The notes under the pieces were generated by a model. It did not search any database. It saw nothing but the letters and a program-made list of their open reading frames with translations, and was not told the DNA's origin. Made by a program: the position numbers and the translations under genes. A stretch of 64,000 nt of DNA from Alviniconcha marisindica (Eukaryota > Mollusca > Gastropoda > Provannidae), in contig JABMCL010002495.1 in NCBI GenBank assembly GCA_018857735.1, positions 250,001 through 314,000 of the forward strand, written 5' to 3'. This document shows, piece after piece, positions 25,484 through 53,132 of this stretch (its first letter is position 1; every line of letters begins with the position of its first letter).

Positions 25484-25950
25484 GGGGGCTGGGATAGCTC
25501 AGTGGTTAGAGCGCCAGACTCATGATTGAAAGGTTGTGGGTTTGAATCCCTGCGGGAACGGCGGGAACATTTTCTTCTCCAGGGTCAACTTTCTGTGCTG
25601 ACTCCTATTGCGGTATCCATTCCATCCCCGTGTTACCGCAGTAGCATGTAAAAGATCCAAGTCATCCTGCCAAAAGTGCAGGTGGCAGGTTACAACTAAA
25701 CACGCATACACCTTACGTATGTGGCTTTGCATGAAGTGACATGGTGCATGGTTGTATGGTGTATACAGAACGCACCGAGACGGCAGCAGTTTCATGTGGC
25801 ATCAGCCATGCCAGCGCTGTAAGTACCCCACTTCAGTGGATATTAAAAAACGCGCTATAAAATAAGCTAGTCACTCATGTAGAATCACATAAGAGTGCAG
25901 TCTGCTCGAGAGAGTGGAAAATAGTGCTATATAAAAGCAATCATCATCAT
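25484..25950 (+). mobile_element. SINE-A, near-complete tRNA-derived copy
   Basis: The head GGGATAGCTCAGTGGTTAGA carries the A-box (25495-25505) and the B-box GGTTTGAATCC lies at 25539-25549. A body of about 300 bp and the tail ending GTGCTATATAAAAGCAATC(ATC)n follow. Other copies in the window lie at 23941-24305, 41816-42130, 43703-44066 and 45665-45805, with tail-only pieces at 4378-4452 and 42845-42925. All are on the + strand. Confidence 0.82.
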
Positions 25951-27298
25951 CATCATCTTGGAGGTGGTAATTTCAAAAATCAAAAGGGGAGACAGTACTG
26001 TGGTCGAGAGCCAAACCCATGGTCAAAAGGTTGGATTCCACAAACATAACTATTTCTGGATTCCAAAACACCTTTTGAGTGGGATCTTCTTTCTGAGAAG
26101 TTCTCTCAATGAGATTTTTTAACTTTGCCAGATGATAACTTCCAGTGAGCATTATATTTATGCACACGTTTGATGACCTTGACTGAAATTCAACATGACA
26201 GTGATTTTAGAAAGATTGATAGTCTTATCTGATGCAAGTCAGATTTGATGTGAATGTTGTGTATTTAATAAACAGAAGTCTAGTGCGTAAGTGTTAATTT
26301 TTTTAATTATTGTATGGTCAAAATGTACAGACCTGAAAAGCAGGAGTTTTCATAAGATACAGAAAGAGAGAGAAAAAATTAATATATCACTTTGTGTTGT
26401 TACCTGCAAAATGTTACATGAAACACCTGTGTAAAATGAAAAATTCACATTATTTTAATAACAATATTGATAATAAAAATTAAAGTATTATAAAGCTCAC
26501 ATTACCTGGAAAGACCATGCACACACACACACACACACACGAATGCACACGTACACACCTGCGGGCACACATGCATGTAGGCAAATGCATGCATTTGAGT
26601 ACAGTACCCACAATATCCAAACAACTTAAACTCAGTGATAATTTATAACTATCACACTGCCATCTGAGAATTTGCTGTTCTGCTCCTGTTCAGTTGTGTA
26701 TGTTGTGCGCTTATTGGAGCATAGAATGAGTGCAGGTGTACTCCTGACTCTTCTAGTGCTGGGTGCTTCCTTGTAGCAAACTTTTATGACCGCTTGTATT
26801 ACCTGTTGTTGTCTGTGACTGTTGCACTTGAAACCATTTCTGAAAATAAACAAAAGTTTGACCCTGCATTGTGTTATATTTCACCTGTCTGGAATCTTGG
26901 GGCTGTCATTTGATGCCCATTTCCTAACCTCTTGTTTTTCTGCATAGTCCTTTTGCATTTTGGGGGTGGGGGGGGGGGGGGCATAGAGTTGCACTTTACT
27001 GTGATGTGTTGCATGAAAAGCATGAAAAATTTAAATGCAACTAGCTTATTCAACCATAATGTTGGGCTTATTTGACTGGTGTTTTAAAAAATACCAAAGA
27101 ACTAGCAGCAGCACTTTCCTGTCCATAGGTAATGAAGCAAGTCATTTTGGTCCACTGAAGCCAGAGGAGAGATAAACCCATAACTGTGAGATAAAATGCC
27201 ACATACAATGATACATTCTCTCTGTCTCTGTCTCTGTCTCCCTCCCTCCCTCTTTGGCCTGATATAACCGCAATGGTTGACTGGGCGTAAAACATGAA

Positions 27299-27384
<86 letters not shown>

Positions 27385-27427
27385 ACCCTGATATAACCAT
27401 AATGGTTGACTGGGCATAAAACACCAA

Positions 27428-27525
<98 letters not shown>

Positions 27526-28420
27526 CATGAACATACTTTCTCTCTCGCCGACTGCACCTACAGTCATTCTCAATCTCACAGAGTCAATGAGCTTGCTACA
27601 CCTGAAAAGTGGAACAGGAAGTCCAGACTGATACTTTGTGACTATGCTGTTGTCAACAGATTGGCTCAGAATCCATCTTCAAATGTAATGTAAAAGAGTA
27701 TTTACAAGGTGCTTGTATGTAGCATGAGCCTGAAGCACACAATATAAAAATAGTAAGGTCAACAAAATATACACGTAACCTAGAGCACAATGAACCCTAC
27801 TAATGACATAAACACACTACAACATTTCATTCAACAGCTTTCTCGTCACCACACATGCACAAAACCAATGGCACACAACTGCATGCACACAGACAAGGCA
27901 TTCAGAGTCCAGAGGAAAAAAGATGGGTCTTCACAGGGCAGATTTAAATGATGCTGTAGAAGAAGAGTGTTGGAGAGATAAACAGATTCCTGTGCTGTAA
28001 ATAATGCAAGGAAGAAGAAGAAAAAAATGGTCCAGTAAAAATATAGAGAAATATATAATAATAATAATAATAATAATGTACATTTATCATGCACTCATCA
28101 ACACCCTAAGCAGACTGATACTGGGGAGAGCATCATTTTCTTTCTTTCTATGTGATAATATTAATTATTATTCTTTTAAAATTCTACCCCCTGTGAAAAC
28201 TCATAAGCTCATGCTACTGTACAATAACACAAATGCAAAACAACAACAAAAGTAACTTCATGTTTTACTCCCAGTCAACCATTAGGTTGTATCATAGTCA
28301 GGGCGATTACAAAGAAACACTAAGTTAAAACTGGGATTATTATTATTTTATTTTTTTAAATCAGTCAACATTTTTGCAACAGAATGAGTTTACTTGATTA
28401 TTTCCTGAATGCAGGAAGAG
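25951..28420. other. intergenic; no gene seen
   Basis: It contains CA repeats at about 26519-26540, the duplicate of 20341-20415 at 26889-26963, poly-G at about 26964-26982, paired TC tracts at 27222-27530, and a dispersed repeat at 27680-27835 shared with 21075-21230. Confidence 0.5.
27256..27532 (+). repeat. two LINE 3'-end motifs, each followed by a long (TC)n tract
   Basis: CCTGATATAACCGCAATGGT then TTGACTGGGCGTAAAACA precedes a TC tract of about 80 bp. A near-identical motif (27385-27430) precedes a second TC tract of about 80 bp that runs into ACACAC. The motif is also the 3' end of the LINE at 612-2871 (near 2700) and occurs at 17291-17345 and, reversed, at about 28265-28310. Confidence 0.85.
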
Positions 28421-28439
28421 AGCTTGTAGCTGGACATTG

Positions 28440-28595
28440 AGCAACTTTGGTCCAAGATCTAATAACGTCAGCGGTGCTTTGTGGGACAGTTTATAGTGTA
28501 TTTTGGTAGGAATCGGTAAACAGTCGCTCTTCGTCGGCTCACCAAGACATTAACCTTGAGCTACAGACCTTCCGGTGTGGTTCGAAGGTGTCAAC
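28440..28595 (+). promoter_or_regulatory. candidate MRPL34 promoter / 5' UTR
   Basis: Just upstream of the MRPL34 start are a CRE-like half-site within TAACGTCAG (about 28463) and an ETS-type CTTCCGG (about 28569). ETS and CRE sites are common in promoters of nuclear genes for mitochondrial ribosomal proteins. There is no TATA box. Position and motifs only; no transcript evidence. Confidence 0.3.
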
Positions 28596-28627
28596 ATGAC
28601 AAGCAGAATAGTTCTCAACGCATCCAG
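28596..28627 (+). CDS. MRPL34: MRPL34 exon 1
   Basis: The ATG follows GTCAAC (A at -3). Ten codons, MTSRIVLNAS, end in AG|GTATAG. The exit phase matches exon 2 exactly. The short basic/hydrophobic start suits a mitochondrial targeting signal. Confidence 0.8.
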
Positions 28628-29802
28628 GTATAGAATGTTTTTGTTATACCAATATTACAGGCACTACATGTACCGGGCGGAAAAAGCGTTCAGGTCTAAG
28701 CCGGGGTAGTTTTAATACTATAAATTATATAATAATGCCCATGAACTTGATGAAGACATCAATGTTCGAGTACGCGACGATCCGCACAAGTTTGCGAGAA
28801 CTTTCCTTCTTCTGTTGTTGCTTTACGTTTTCTTCTGCTTCTTCCGTATAGTGTCCAACTTCAACATTATGAAGACACTGCGTTTAAAGGTTCGGTTCCA
28901 ATGTTCGTCTGATTGACGATGGCCCTCTCTCGTTCTTTCAAGGAAGATCGTCTGGCGCTTCCACTTTCCACGCCTCTCCTCCAGGCAATCGATGGTGTGA
29001 TGTCCTTTGTGCCCGCAGGTAGTGTCTCAAGCTCTTCAATACTTAAGATCCTCTAAGCGGCAAGCCACTTGTGAGGGTTGCTTTGCCCGCCAGTCTATCT
29101 GCTTGGTTATTTCCCATCACTCCAGCATGTCCAGGGCAGTACACCCACAGTAGTTTTCAAAGGTGGATGTCGCCCATTGACACATTAGTCTCCATTTGGT
29201 TATTAATATAATATTGATATCATGTTTGTTGCAGGTGCCTGGCCTGTGGCGTGCCATTGATGAGACTTGTGCAGAGCTGGGCTATCTCTACTGCTCAACA
29301 AACTTCCTTTCTCCTCCAAGCCGCTGCCACCACCAGGACAGCAAGGCTCTTCTCTTCTTTACCATATGCTGTTGCTTCCAGCACCCGTGCTCTGGGAAGC
29401 AGCAGCATGAAGGCTTTCGGCAGCAGCGGAGCGCTCGTAAGCAAGACCAGCACCTTTGCGCCATCACCAACAGGGCTGGTTCCCCCCACCAGCGCATCAC
29501 TCCTCACCCCCAGCACACCCCGTGTGACGCAGATGCGTGGCAGAGCTCAGATCTACTACAGACCCAGCGCCTGGAAGCGCGTCAACAAACATAGCATCGA
29601 AAAAAGGCTGAGGACACAAGGTGGCATCGAAGTGCTGTGGCGACGCTTCCTGAAGAAGCGTCACTGTCTGACACCGTTCGACCGGATTGTGCCAGGCACG
29701 TACAAGGGTCAAATCCTGCCAGACCACCACCTGAAGTACAATCAGCATCTGGTCAGCAGGGAGGTCCGCAAGAGGGTCCAGGAAGTGATCAGAAAGAAAT
29801 AG
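28596..29802 (+). CDS. MRPL34: mitochondrial ribosomal protein bL34m, two exons (gene span)
   Basis: Exons 28596-28627 and 29235-29802 join through a split Arg codon to 200 codons including the stop, 199 residues. Residues 1 to about 115 are rich in Ser, Thr, Ala and Arg with few acidic residues, starting MTSRIVLNASRCLAC, consistent with a mitochondrial presequence and linker. Residues 116-157 are the bL34 core, QIYYRPSAWKRVNKH...RLRTQGGIEVLWRRF.KKR..LT, matching the family pattern (TFQPS..KR...HGF..R..T..GR.VL.RR..KGR..L). The product would be part of the large mitoribosomal subunit. Oddities: human MRPL34 is 92 residues and stops soon after the core, whereas this has 42 extra basic residues (158-199). 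Confidence 0.88.
28840..29165 (-). mobile_element. LINE RNase H-domain remnant in the MRPL34 intron
   Basis: On the - strand about 29160-29080 reads LWVYCPGHAGVMGNNQADRL then AGKATLTSGL, the final RNase H block of non-LTR elements. It continues, with a frame break, to SARRSSLKERERAIVNQTNI and LKLDTIRKK. It is decayed and opposite in orientation to MRPL34. Confidence 0.78.
29235..29802 (+). CDS. MRPL34: MRPL34 exon 2
   Basis: The acceptor is TTTGTTGCAG. The frame continues CLACGVPLMRLVQSWA... through the L34 core to QEVIRKK and a TAG. Without exon 1 the first in-frame ATG would be inside this exon at 29260, giving a shorter presequence. Confidence 0.92.
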
Positions 29803-30718
29803 ACATGTTTGAACTCCACATAATATTCATTTCAACAGACTGCTAATTTGTGTTTCTTTTGTTGATGTTATGAGGATTATATTGTTGCTGGAAGAAATAG
29901 TGTGAGGCTGTGGACTGAAGGATCATTGTTCATCATCTGCAGAGCTGTCTGTGGGTTAAACATGTTCTTATTGTAAGTTTTTGTGCTTGTTTGTAATCAT
30001 TTGAAGCAAAGCATTGCAAGACGGTAACATGATCTATAGAGCTTTTCCCATTCCCACCACTTTTCCCATTCCCACCAGTTTTGATTTCCCAGGCCTGTGT
30101 TAAGTTCACAGCTTAGAGCTATGTCAGAAAGGCAAAAATGATAAATTCTGGTCTAACAAGCTCAAGACAAAGCAATGTTTATGAATCAAGATCAAATCTA
30201 TAACACTGTTTGTGAGTGATGCAATTTGTAATGTACTCAAGGGGGGAAAGTGGCATGTTGTCAGATGCAGCAAACACCTGAATGTGGTATTCAGACATAA
30301 ATGGTTAAAACTAAGGAATGCCAATTTAATGTGGGGACACAAAATGTGCAAATTTTGCAGTGTACCCCTTTTTCAAGCAACAAATGTTTTTCTGATAGTA
30401 TTATGCTGTTTATCCGACCTCATTTTCAGCCATGTCTTGTTTCTGTGCATTTTGTCGGAATGGTAAATGGTGCATGCTGATTGGTGTTTGTCACCAGATT
30501 AGTAAAGTAGCTGATTGCTTGTTAAAAAATACTCAATTGTGTCAAGCATTCCAGGGCTTGGTTTTGTGCCATGACTGGTGTGTGTGTGTGTGACTGTGGG
30601 TGCATGTGCTTTTCTCAGATTGTAGAGCATATATTGAACTTTTTTTGATAAAATCTCAATCGAGTCAATGCAAACAGCGAACACATGCTTGCTTGTTGCC
30701 TTTCTGTGAACTTGCCTG

Positions 30719-30804
<86 letters not shown>

Positions 30805-31480
30805 ATTTAATCAAGATGCTGTGCTCTTTCCCATTGTTTACTGATAAGCTCTGAAAGACATAAATCTGACAGGTGCATCTCCAGACAAATCTCTGATGTG
30901 AACAACTTTTAGTTTTACACATTAAAAATAATTCTCCCATGAAAGAAAAACACTTTTAACTCTTCTTGATACAACAAAAACAAAAAAGGGATAAATGTTA
31001 CATTCTTACAATGAATATAAAGTTTTGATATGTAATGACACTTTTTACACCAAATGTAGTTAATTACCAGGCTTAGGGTTAGTTTTGTTCTTTGCAACAG
31101 GGTTGAACTGGAAACTGAGGTCAGTGTGTAGATGGACAGAAAGGAATAATCCTTGGACCTCTAAAGTTTTGGTTTCTCAAAAGGCCTGTTAAAGTTTTCA
31201 GATAGACACTGGATCCTTAATACCAGTAAAGTCGCATCAGGGGAGTACAAATTTGTAAAATAACAAGTACGTCTCACTGTTCTCATCAGGCATTGCCTTA
31301 AAGAGGATATAATGGGGGGGGGGGGGAACAACTAAAAACTGAAGTGTAATAAACTGGAAAGCAAATATAGTCAATTTTTTGGACAATAAACCATGCTGTG
31401 TGAGCAAGGGGGGAAAAAAAAATCTGAATTCTAGTGTTCTAAAACAAGATCCAACACACACACACAAAAGGTTAAAAAGA
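29803..31480. other. MRPL34 3' UTR and intergenic; no further gene
   Basis: A (TC)n(AC)n tract lies at about 30720-30805. Around 30330-30390 is a piece resembling the left arm of the foldback repeat at 31485-31757 (ACAAAATGTGCAAATTTTG, CCCCTTTTTCAAGC). No recognised frame. Confidence 0.5.
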
Positions 31481-31484
31481 ACTC

Positions 31485-31757
31485 TTATTATGACAAAACA
31501 CAACATGTGAATTTTGGGTGTAAGCCCCTTTTTCCAAGCTACAAAACAACAAGCAACAGATAAACAGTGAAAAATTAAATGTAGGCTACTTATCTGCTTT
31601 TGGTTGAGCTGTTTTGAGCTAAACCAAAAGCTGATCAAGTATCCTACATCTCATTTTTCACTGTTCAAGTGTGGTTTAATTTTAAATGTTATTTTGTAGC
31701 TTGATAAAGGGGCTTACCCCCTGAAGATTTGTGGGTTGTGTTTTTTAATCATAATAA
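31485..31757. mobile_element. foldback (MITE-like) element, arms about 120 bp
   Basis: The left arm TTATTATGACAAAACACAAC..., GTAAGCCCCTTTTTCCAAGC... pairs imperfectly with the right arm ...GCTTGATAAAGGGGCTTACC ... GGTTGTGTTTTTTAATCATA. The centre is GCTTTTGGTTGAGCT / AGCTAAACCAAAAGC. A half copy lies at 39548-39662 and weaker traces at 30330-30390 and 4056-4126. Confidence 0.8.
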
Positions 31758-31759
31758 CC

Positions 31760-33317
31760 CCTTCACTGCCACAGCCCGTAATATTTCCGGGATGAAAAGT
31801 GCACACATACACTCCTCCAAACTGTATATTTGATAGTCCTATAACAAATTTACTTTCAATACTGTGTGTTTTGATAGAAATCCTTTTACATGCTCATGCA
31901 AAGGCGGCAAAAAAGCCTTAATTGTTTCAAATTTGGCACTTTTATTGGTTGTTTTCTGAGTGACGGCACAGCAAGCATTTTAACCTTTTATATGTTTGGA
32001 TCTTGTGTGAGCAAGGTTCAAACTAGCAGGGCAATGAACAACAGTTAAATTAATGTGACAAAAAGCAATGATCAAATTAGCATACAACTAGTCAATCAAC
32101 AGGAGTGGGGTCATGCCACGACAAGCAAGATATAAGAAGTCCACAACAACAACAAAAGAACACTGTTTTCCAGTCAACCATCCATCTTAGCTACCCGTCA
32201 AGCCACACTTTAAAAGCTCAGTCAGCAGCTTGAACTTGAATTACAAAGGTAACTGCCATTTTAATTGTGGGACATGGTATACAAGGAACATTTGCTTTAA
32301 CGCAGCGTTTAATGTTGAAAGCAACTGACCAGGCCAGTAATCTCACCAACAAGATTAAGTGCATGCAATCAAATTTTCAAGGGGGAAATCTGAAAAAAGG
32401 CTCTTTTTCTTAGTTCATTATGACTCCTGATCTCATTGTCCACAACAATGTGTTCTACACAGGTGGATCAACCCGACTGCTGTCAAAAATGATGTGTTAC
32501 ATGTAAGATATAAGTGCATAACAAAAATTCAGGGCAAAAGGCAAAAGATACCAAAAAAAAGATTAAAAACTTGAAACATCACAGAATATAGATCTACAAA
32601 CAAAGTATCCCCAAATAAAATGTAAACATATTAAAAATCATACAAAAAGGCAAGAGGAAAAAAAAAGAATACTTAGGTCGGAGTAGACAAGATATGATTA
32701 TGTGCACTGGAGCAGGTAAAAATGCGAAGTCTGATTATGAAAAACAGATCATCAGTCGACAGAAATTTCTACAATTTTCTATGTACACTTCTTTTCATTC
32801 AACAAAAAAACAGAGTGAAGCTCACCAGTTCATGCTCTGTGAATCGTTGTAGTCTTGCACGATTTTGATTCCAAAAGAGTGGTTACACGTGACCACACTG
32901 GCAAAAATGCTCGTCCATGAGAAATCTTCATGGAAAGCATGATTTTAGAATGCGCTGCCGTCTCGGCTGCACTCAGCCACATCCTGGGTGTCAAATCACC
33001 TTGTTCACCTCATTGCAGCTCGGCATAATTACGGTGAAATTACTCTGCCGACCTAACTACAACTCTGGAAGTGAACAAGGAACCTAATGTGTCTGCATGC
33101 AGCCTTTGATATATTCAGGAAATTAGATACCCTTGATATGATGCTAAATGGGCTGGGAAGATCAGCTGGGGGGGGGGGGGGGGGGGGGGGTATTTATACC
33201 ATCAATGTAAGACAATGGTTGCAGTTGGAAGAGAGAGAAAAATCCACACAGAACAGTTATGCTCAATTTCTGTAAGAAGGCTTTATGACTTTATATGGGA
33301 AGCCTTGAGAGACTTTT
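31760..33317. other. no gene seen
   Basis: AT-rich sequence with short A tracts and a poly-G run (about 33170-33190). No protein-like frame or long repeat stands out. Confidence 0.5.
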
Positions 33318-33826
33318 CAGGCCACTTTCATGAACCAAGCATTCACAGAACATCAGGCCACTTTCATGAACCAAGCGTTCACAGAACATCAGGCCACTTT
33401 CATGAACCAAGCGTTCACAGAACATCAGGCCACTTTCATGAACCAAGCGTTCACAGAACATCAGGCCACTTTCATGAACCAAGCGTTCACAGAACATCAG
33501 GCCACTTTCATGAACCAAGCGTTCACAGACCGTCAGGCCACTTTTGTGAACCAAGCGTTCACAGAATATCAGGCCACTTTCATGGACCAAGCGTTCACAA
33601 TCAGGCCACTTTCGTGAACCAAGCGTTCGCAGAACATCAGGCCACTTTCATGAACCAAGCGTTTGCAGAACATCAGGCCACTTTCATGAACCAAGCGTTC
33701 ACAGACCATCAGGCCACATTCATGTACCAAGTGTTCACAGAACATCAGGCCACTTTCATGAACCAAGTGTTCACAGAACATCAGGCCATGTTCACAAACC
33801 AAGGGTTCACAGAACACCACCACTGA
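33318..33826. repeat. 36-bp minisatellite, about 14 copies
   Basis: The unit contains CAGGCCACTTTCATGAACCA and AGCGTTCACAGAACAT. Since 36 is a multiple of three, long frames stay open on both strands (for example GHFHEPSVHRTS and the - strand ERLVHESGLMFC), but no start context, splice site or known protein supports them. Confidence 0.93.
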
Positions 33827-36185
33827 GCTACCACATAACCATCAGGTGCAATTAAAAGACTCTAAAGATCCGGGGGGGGGGGGGAATGTAGGGGCAGGTG
33901 TGTCAGGTTGGGGGCACAGGGCAGGAGGAGGGGTAGGTTTTTCTCAAAGCATATCAAGTATAAGCCGACTATTATATAAAATAAAGGAATGAAAGAATGT
34001 TGTGTGAATCTGGATTACAAAGAAACTCAAAAAGTGTTCAGACCTATATGTATTTTACAGTGTACCCTCAACGTGACAAAGTAGTTTCACACTCTACCAG
34101 CCATACTCAGTACCCTCAACATGACAAAGTAATCTCACAAACACTACCAGCCAAACTTGGTACCCTCAACATCACAATGAAGTCTCACAAACACTCTACC
34201 AGCTAAACTTGGTTAATGGTTCCACACTGGAAGACGGCTCAAACAGGAAAGCATCATACTGAGTATAATAAATGACATCTCTCTCAATGTGTTGAGTATT
34301 TTGTTTCTAGCAATGTCGTACATTAAAAAGAGAAGAAAAAAGTCTTAATTCTGTGAAGAACTCAAATGAAGACAAACAGTTTGTGTGTGTGTGTGTGTGT
34401 GTGTGTGCATGCGCGTATGTGTGGTGGTTGTTAAATGGGACTCATTCTTCTGAGTTACAGTAATCTGGAAAACCAATCAAATATATCTGACAGCAAAAAG
34501 ACGACGCTGAAGAAAAGCAGGGGTATGTAACCTTCTTGACTGGCTTGGAACAGGTGAAAGGAACATGCACTCCAATAAAATACTTGCCGTTCAAAAAGAC
34601 CACTGATTTAATACTGATTTCATAAGTTGTCAGCATTACTGATGCTTTTTTTTCCTTCTTCCTGTGCTCTTTCCTAAATTTTGCACTCCTTCCCGTGTTT
34701 TAGGTTGTCGTTTTCCGGCAAAATCAGTGAGCAGATGAAAAAGATATAATGCTATAGAGAGGAAAAACAACAACAAAAAACAGAACACAAATAAATAATT
34801 TATATAAAAAAAGAAATCTGCTGCAACTGAGATGGCTAAGTTCCTTTAAGCCAGGCCTTTAATGGATGGTGGCAAGTCTTCTCAGCAGCCGCAGCTCATT
34901 CCAAAATGAGGCGCACTTAATCAAATAATTTACCACCGCCCTCACTTCTGAGAAAACATTAAGTACAAACAGCCAGCAATGGGTTCCACTGATGATAACC
35001 ACAAACATATACACAGGTCACAACCTAGCAGGCGCAAACCACGCATTCAGGCAAAATCAGCACAGTCAACAGAATGACGACATGTATTTGTGCATACATG
35101 CCACATGGTAATACTAATGCATATTATGTACAAAGTCAAGCGCAAAGGATAAGCTGCACGCAGCAATCGGACAAATCACCTGTATGCCATCTGTGTTAGC
35201 AACACGTGAAAGTTACAGCAAAAGCATGCTCGTAATACACATACAAAATGGCAGAATCTTTTTTTCTTTCTTTCTTTTTTAGCAATGATCCTGATTCAGT
35301 CAACAGTCTAGAAACCTATCTTCTCAAATAAAAGACTAAATGAGATCTGGCAGTATTTTATGCAACAAGTGTTTCAATCTGATCAATTGCAATGGTCTCA
35401 GATACCATACTAGTTTTGACCCCCTAGTAGCTCCCCCACCCCCACCCCCATCCCAGCTGGACACACACAAAATACACCCCAACCCCCTCCCCAAAAAACA
35501 TCCACCAAATATTTTTTTATAAATATTTGGCTGCACAATTTGTCCCAAAATTACAATTGATATACTGTACAACGTAAAGGTGTTTAAAAATACCTCACGC
35601 TTCATACTTGACATTATGATGCCAACAAATCACAATACTTTCAAAACAAAACACACATGTACAACATCAGTCATTCACCAGACCAAAAAAACTGAACAAA
35701 ACAAACGGAATCGAGGAAAACAAGGGGGGGGAAATGAGAAGAAGAAAAAAAGAAAAAAAATCTGAAACAAAATCAATAACCAACATTCTGGAACAAGACC
35801 AGAAAACGCAGAAGGTCAGACTGAAACATTGGCGTTGTCCACTTAAAATACACGTTCATTTTAATGTTTTGTAACTTTTTGTGTGTTTTGTCTTCAAAAC
35901 AAAACAAAAGTTCCAAACACGTCTTTTTCATCTGGTTTGCCTACAGACTCTGCATTCCTCATTTCCTCCATATACCGATGATCCATCATGACAAGGAATT
36001 CAGCCAGTTCCTTCAGTAAAGCATCATAGTTTGCAGGGGGGTGTAGTGGCATATTTGCAATTAAGCCCCTTTGACAAAAACAGCTACAGGGATGAAAAGC
36101 AAGAGACAGCCGCGTCAACAAATGTTTCACAGTTCCTGCGGCCAGTGCAGACCATTCAGTCAATAGTTTCACAGTTTCTGCAGCC
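33827..36185. other. no gene seen; possible SHC 3' UTR at its right end
   Basis: It holds a triplicated GTACCCTCAACATGACAAAG motif (34064-34170), a TG tract (about 34383-34407) and A-rich stretches. Nothing coding is recognised. Confidence 0.45.
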
Positions 36186-36612
36186 AACACAGAACATTTC
36201 GATCCAGTGTTTCACACTCACAGTACCATCAACTGTTTCACACTCATTTACCGAGTGATTCAGTCAACTGTTTCACACTCACAGTACCGAGCGATTCAGT
36301 CAACTGTTTCACACTCACAGTACTGAGCGATTCAGTCAACTGTTTCACATTCACAGCACCGTCAACTGTTTCACACTCCCAGTACCGAGTGATTTAGTCA
36401 ACTGTTTCACACTCACAGCACCGTCAACTGTTTCACACTCACAGTACCGAGTGATTCAGTCAACTGTTTCACACTCACAGCACCGTCAACTGTTTCACAC
36501 TCCCAGTACCAAGTGATTCAGTCAACTGTTTCACACTCACAGCACCGTCAACTGTTTCACACTCACAGTACCGAGTGATTCAGTCAACTGTTTCACACTC
36601 ACAGTGCCTCAA
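36186..36612. repeat. minisatellite, 36-bp unit with a shorter variant
   Basis: The unit runs CAGTCAACTGTTTCACACTC then ACAGTACCGAGCGATT. Shorter CAGCACCGTCAACTGTTTCA variants are interleaved. It probably lies in the 3' flank or UTR of SHC. Confidence 0.9.
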
Positions 36613-37563
36613 CCAATACAGAGCAATTCAATCCAAAATCTCTTTCATCAAATTTCTTACTGACTAGAACCACCCAAGAGATTGAGACAGCTGCGAGGAA
36701 ACTGAGGAATGTATCCCCATATACGCTGTTGTCCACCGTCACTGTCTGCTGCAGGAACAACCATAAAATGATTGCAGCAACAGAAGAATCCAGACCCACA
36801 TCCAGAAACTAGTGTAATTCATCTGAGCACACCAGCACCTCATCAAGCAGCCTAGCAGCTGTTCTTAAAGAAGGCGACTTGAAATACGAAAATCCAATTA
36901 TAAATCTATTAATGCGCCCTGCATACTGTACCCACTCAAGCCATCGACTGCCAGTCCTGCAGACAAAAGTATCCACGGAGATGACCATGTCTGCATTAGG
37001 AAGACAGCAGAAAATAATTTTCTTCATCATCTCCCTTTTCAGATGCTGGAGTGGTTGCAAATTACATCAAGGGCACTGTAGTTCATCTGATGCAGTAGCC
37101 CTCAACAGAGGTTAGAATTATGCAAAATGTGAAAGATCTCAATTAAATGGTTTGCAAGAAAACACCTGCATTAAGTTGTTGTTTTTATGCCCAGCTGGAC
37201 AACTGGACTCCTACAGATCATAATGTGTACATGTAATTGTACAAGCACTTGTTAGCTTTTCATGAACATCAAATAATTTTTAACCATCTGGGGTGGGGGA
37301 GGAACCGGATGGGGGGTGTGGGTGGGGGGGGGGGGGGGGCAAGCAACACATCACCTCACTGAATCAGTTACAAACACATAACAACAGATATGAAACGGAA
37401 AATGAACAGATGATTTACAAGGTGAAAACAAAGAAAAAAAATTCAAAGAGGGATTAATCAGGGGATGGTTCCACAACACATGGTTTTCCACAAGCTGACA
37501 ACAAAATGAAAGAAAATGAATGAGAATGAACTGAAAGAAAGAGGGAAACCCAAACTAGGGATG

Positions 37564-53131
<15,568 letters not shown>

Positions 53132-53132
53132 T

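Noticed and set aside
29288..29748. Antisense frames over MRPL34
   Set aside because: They mirror the codon use of the real exon on the other strand and have no recognisable content.
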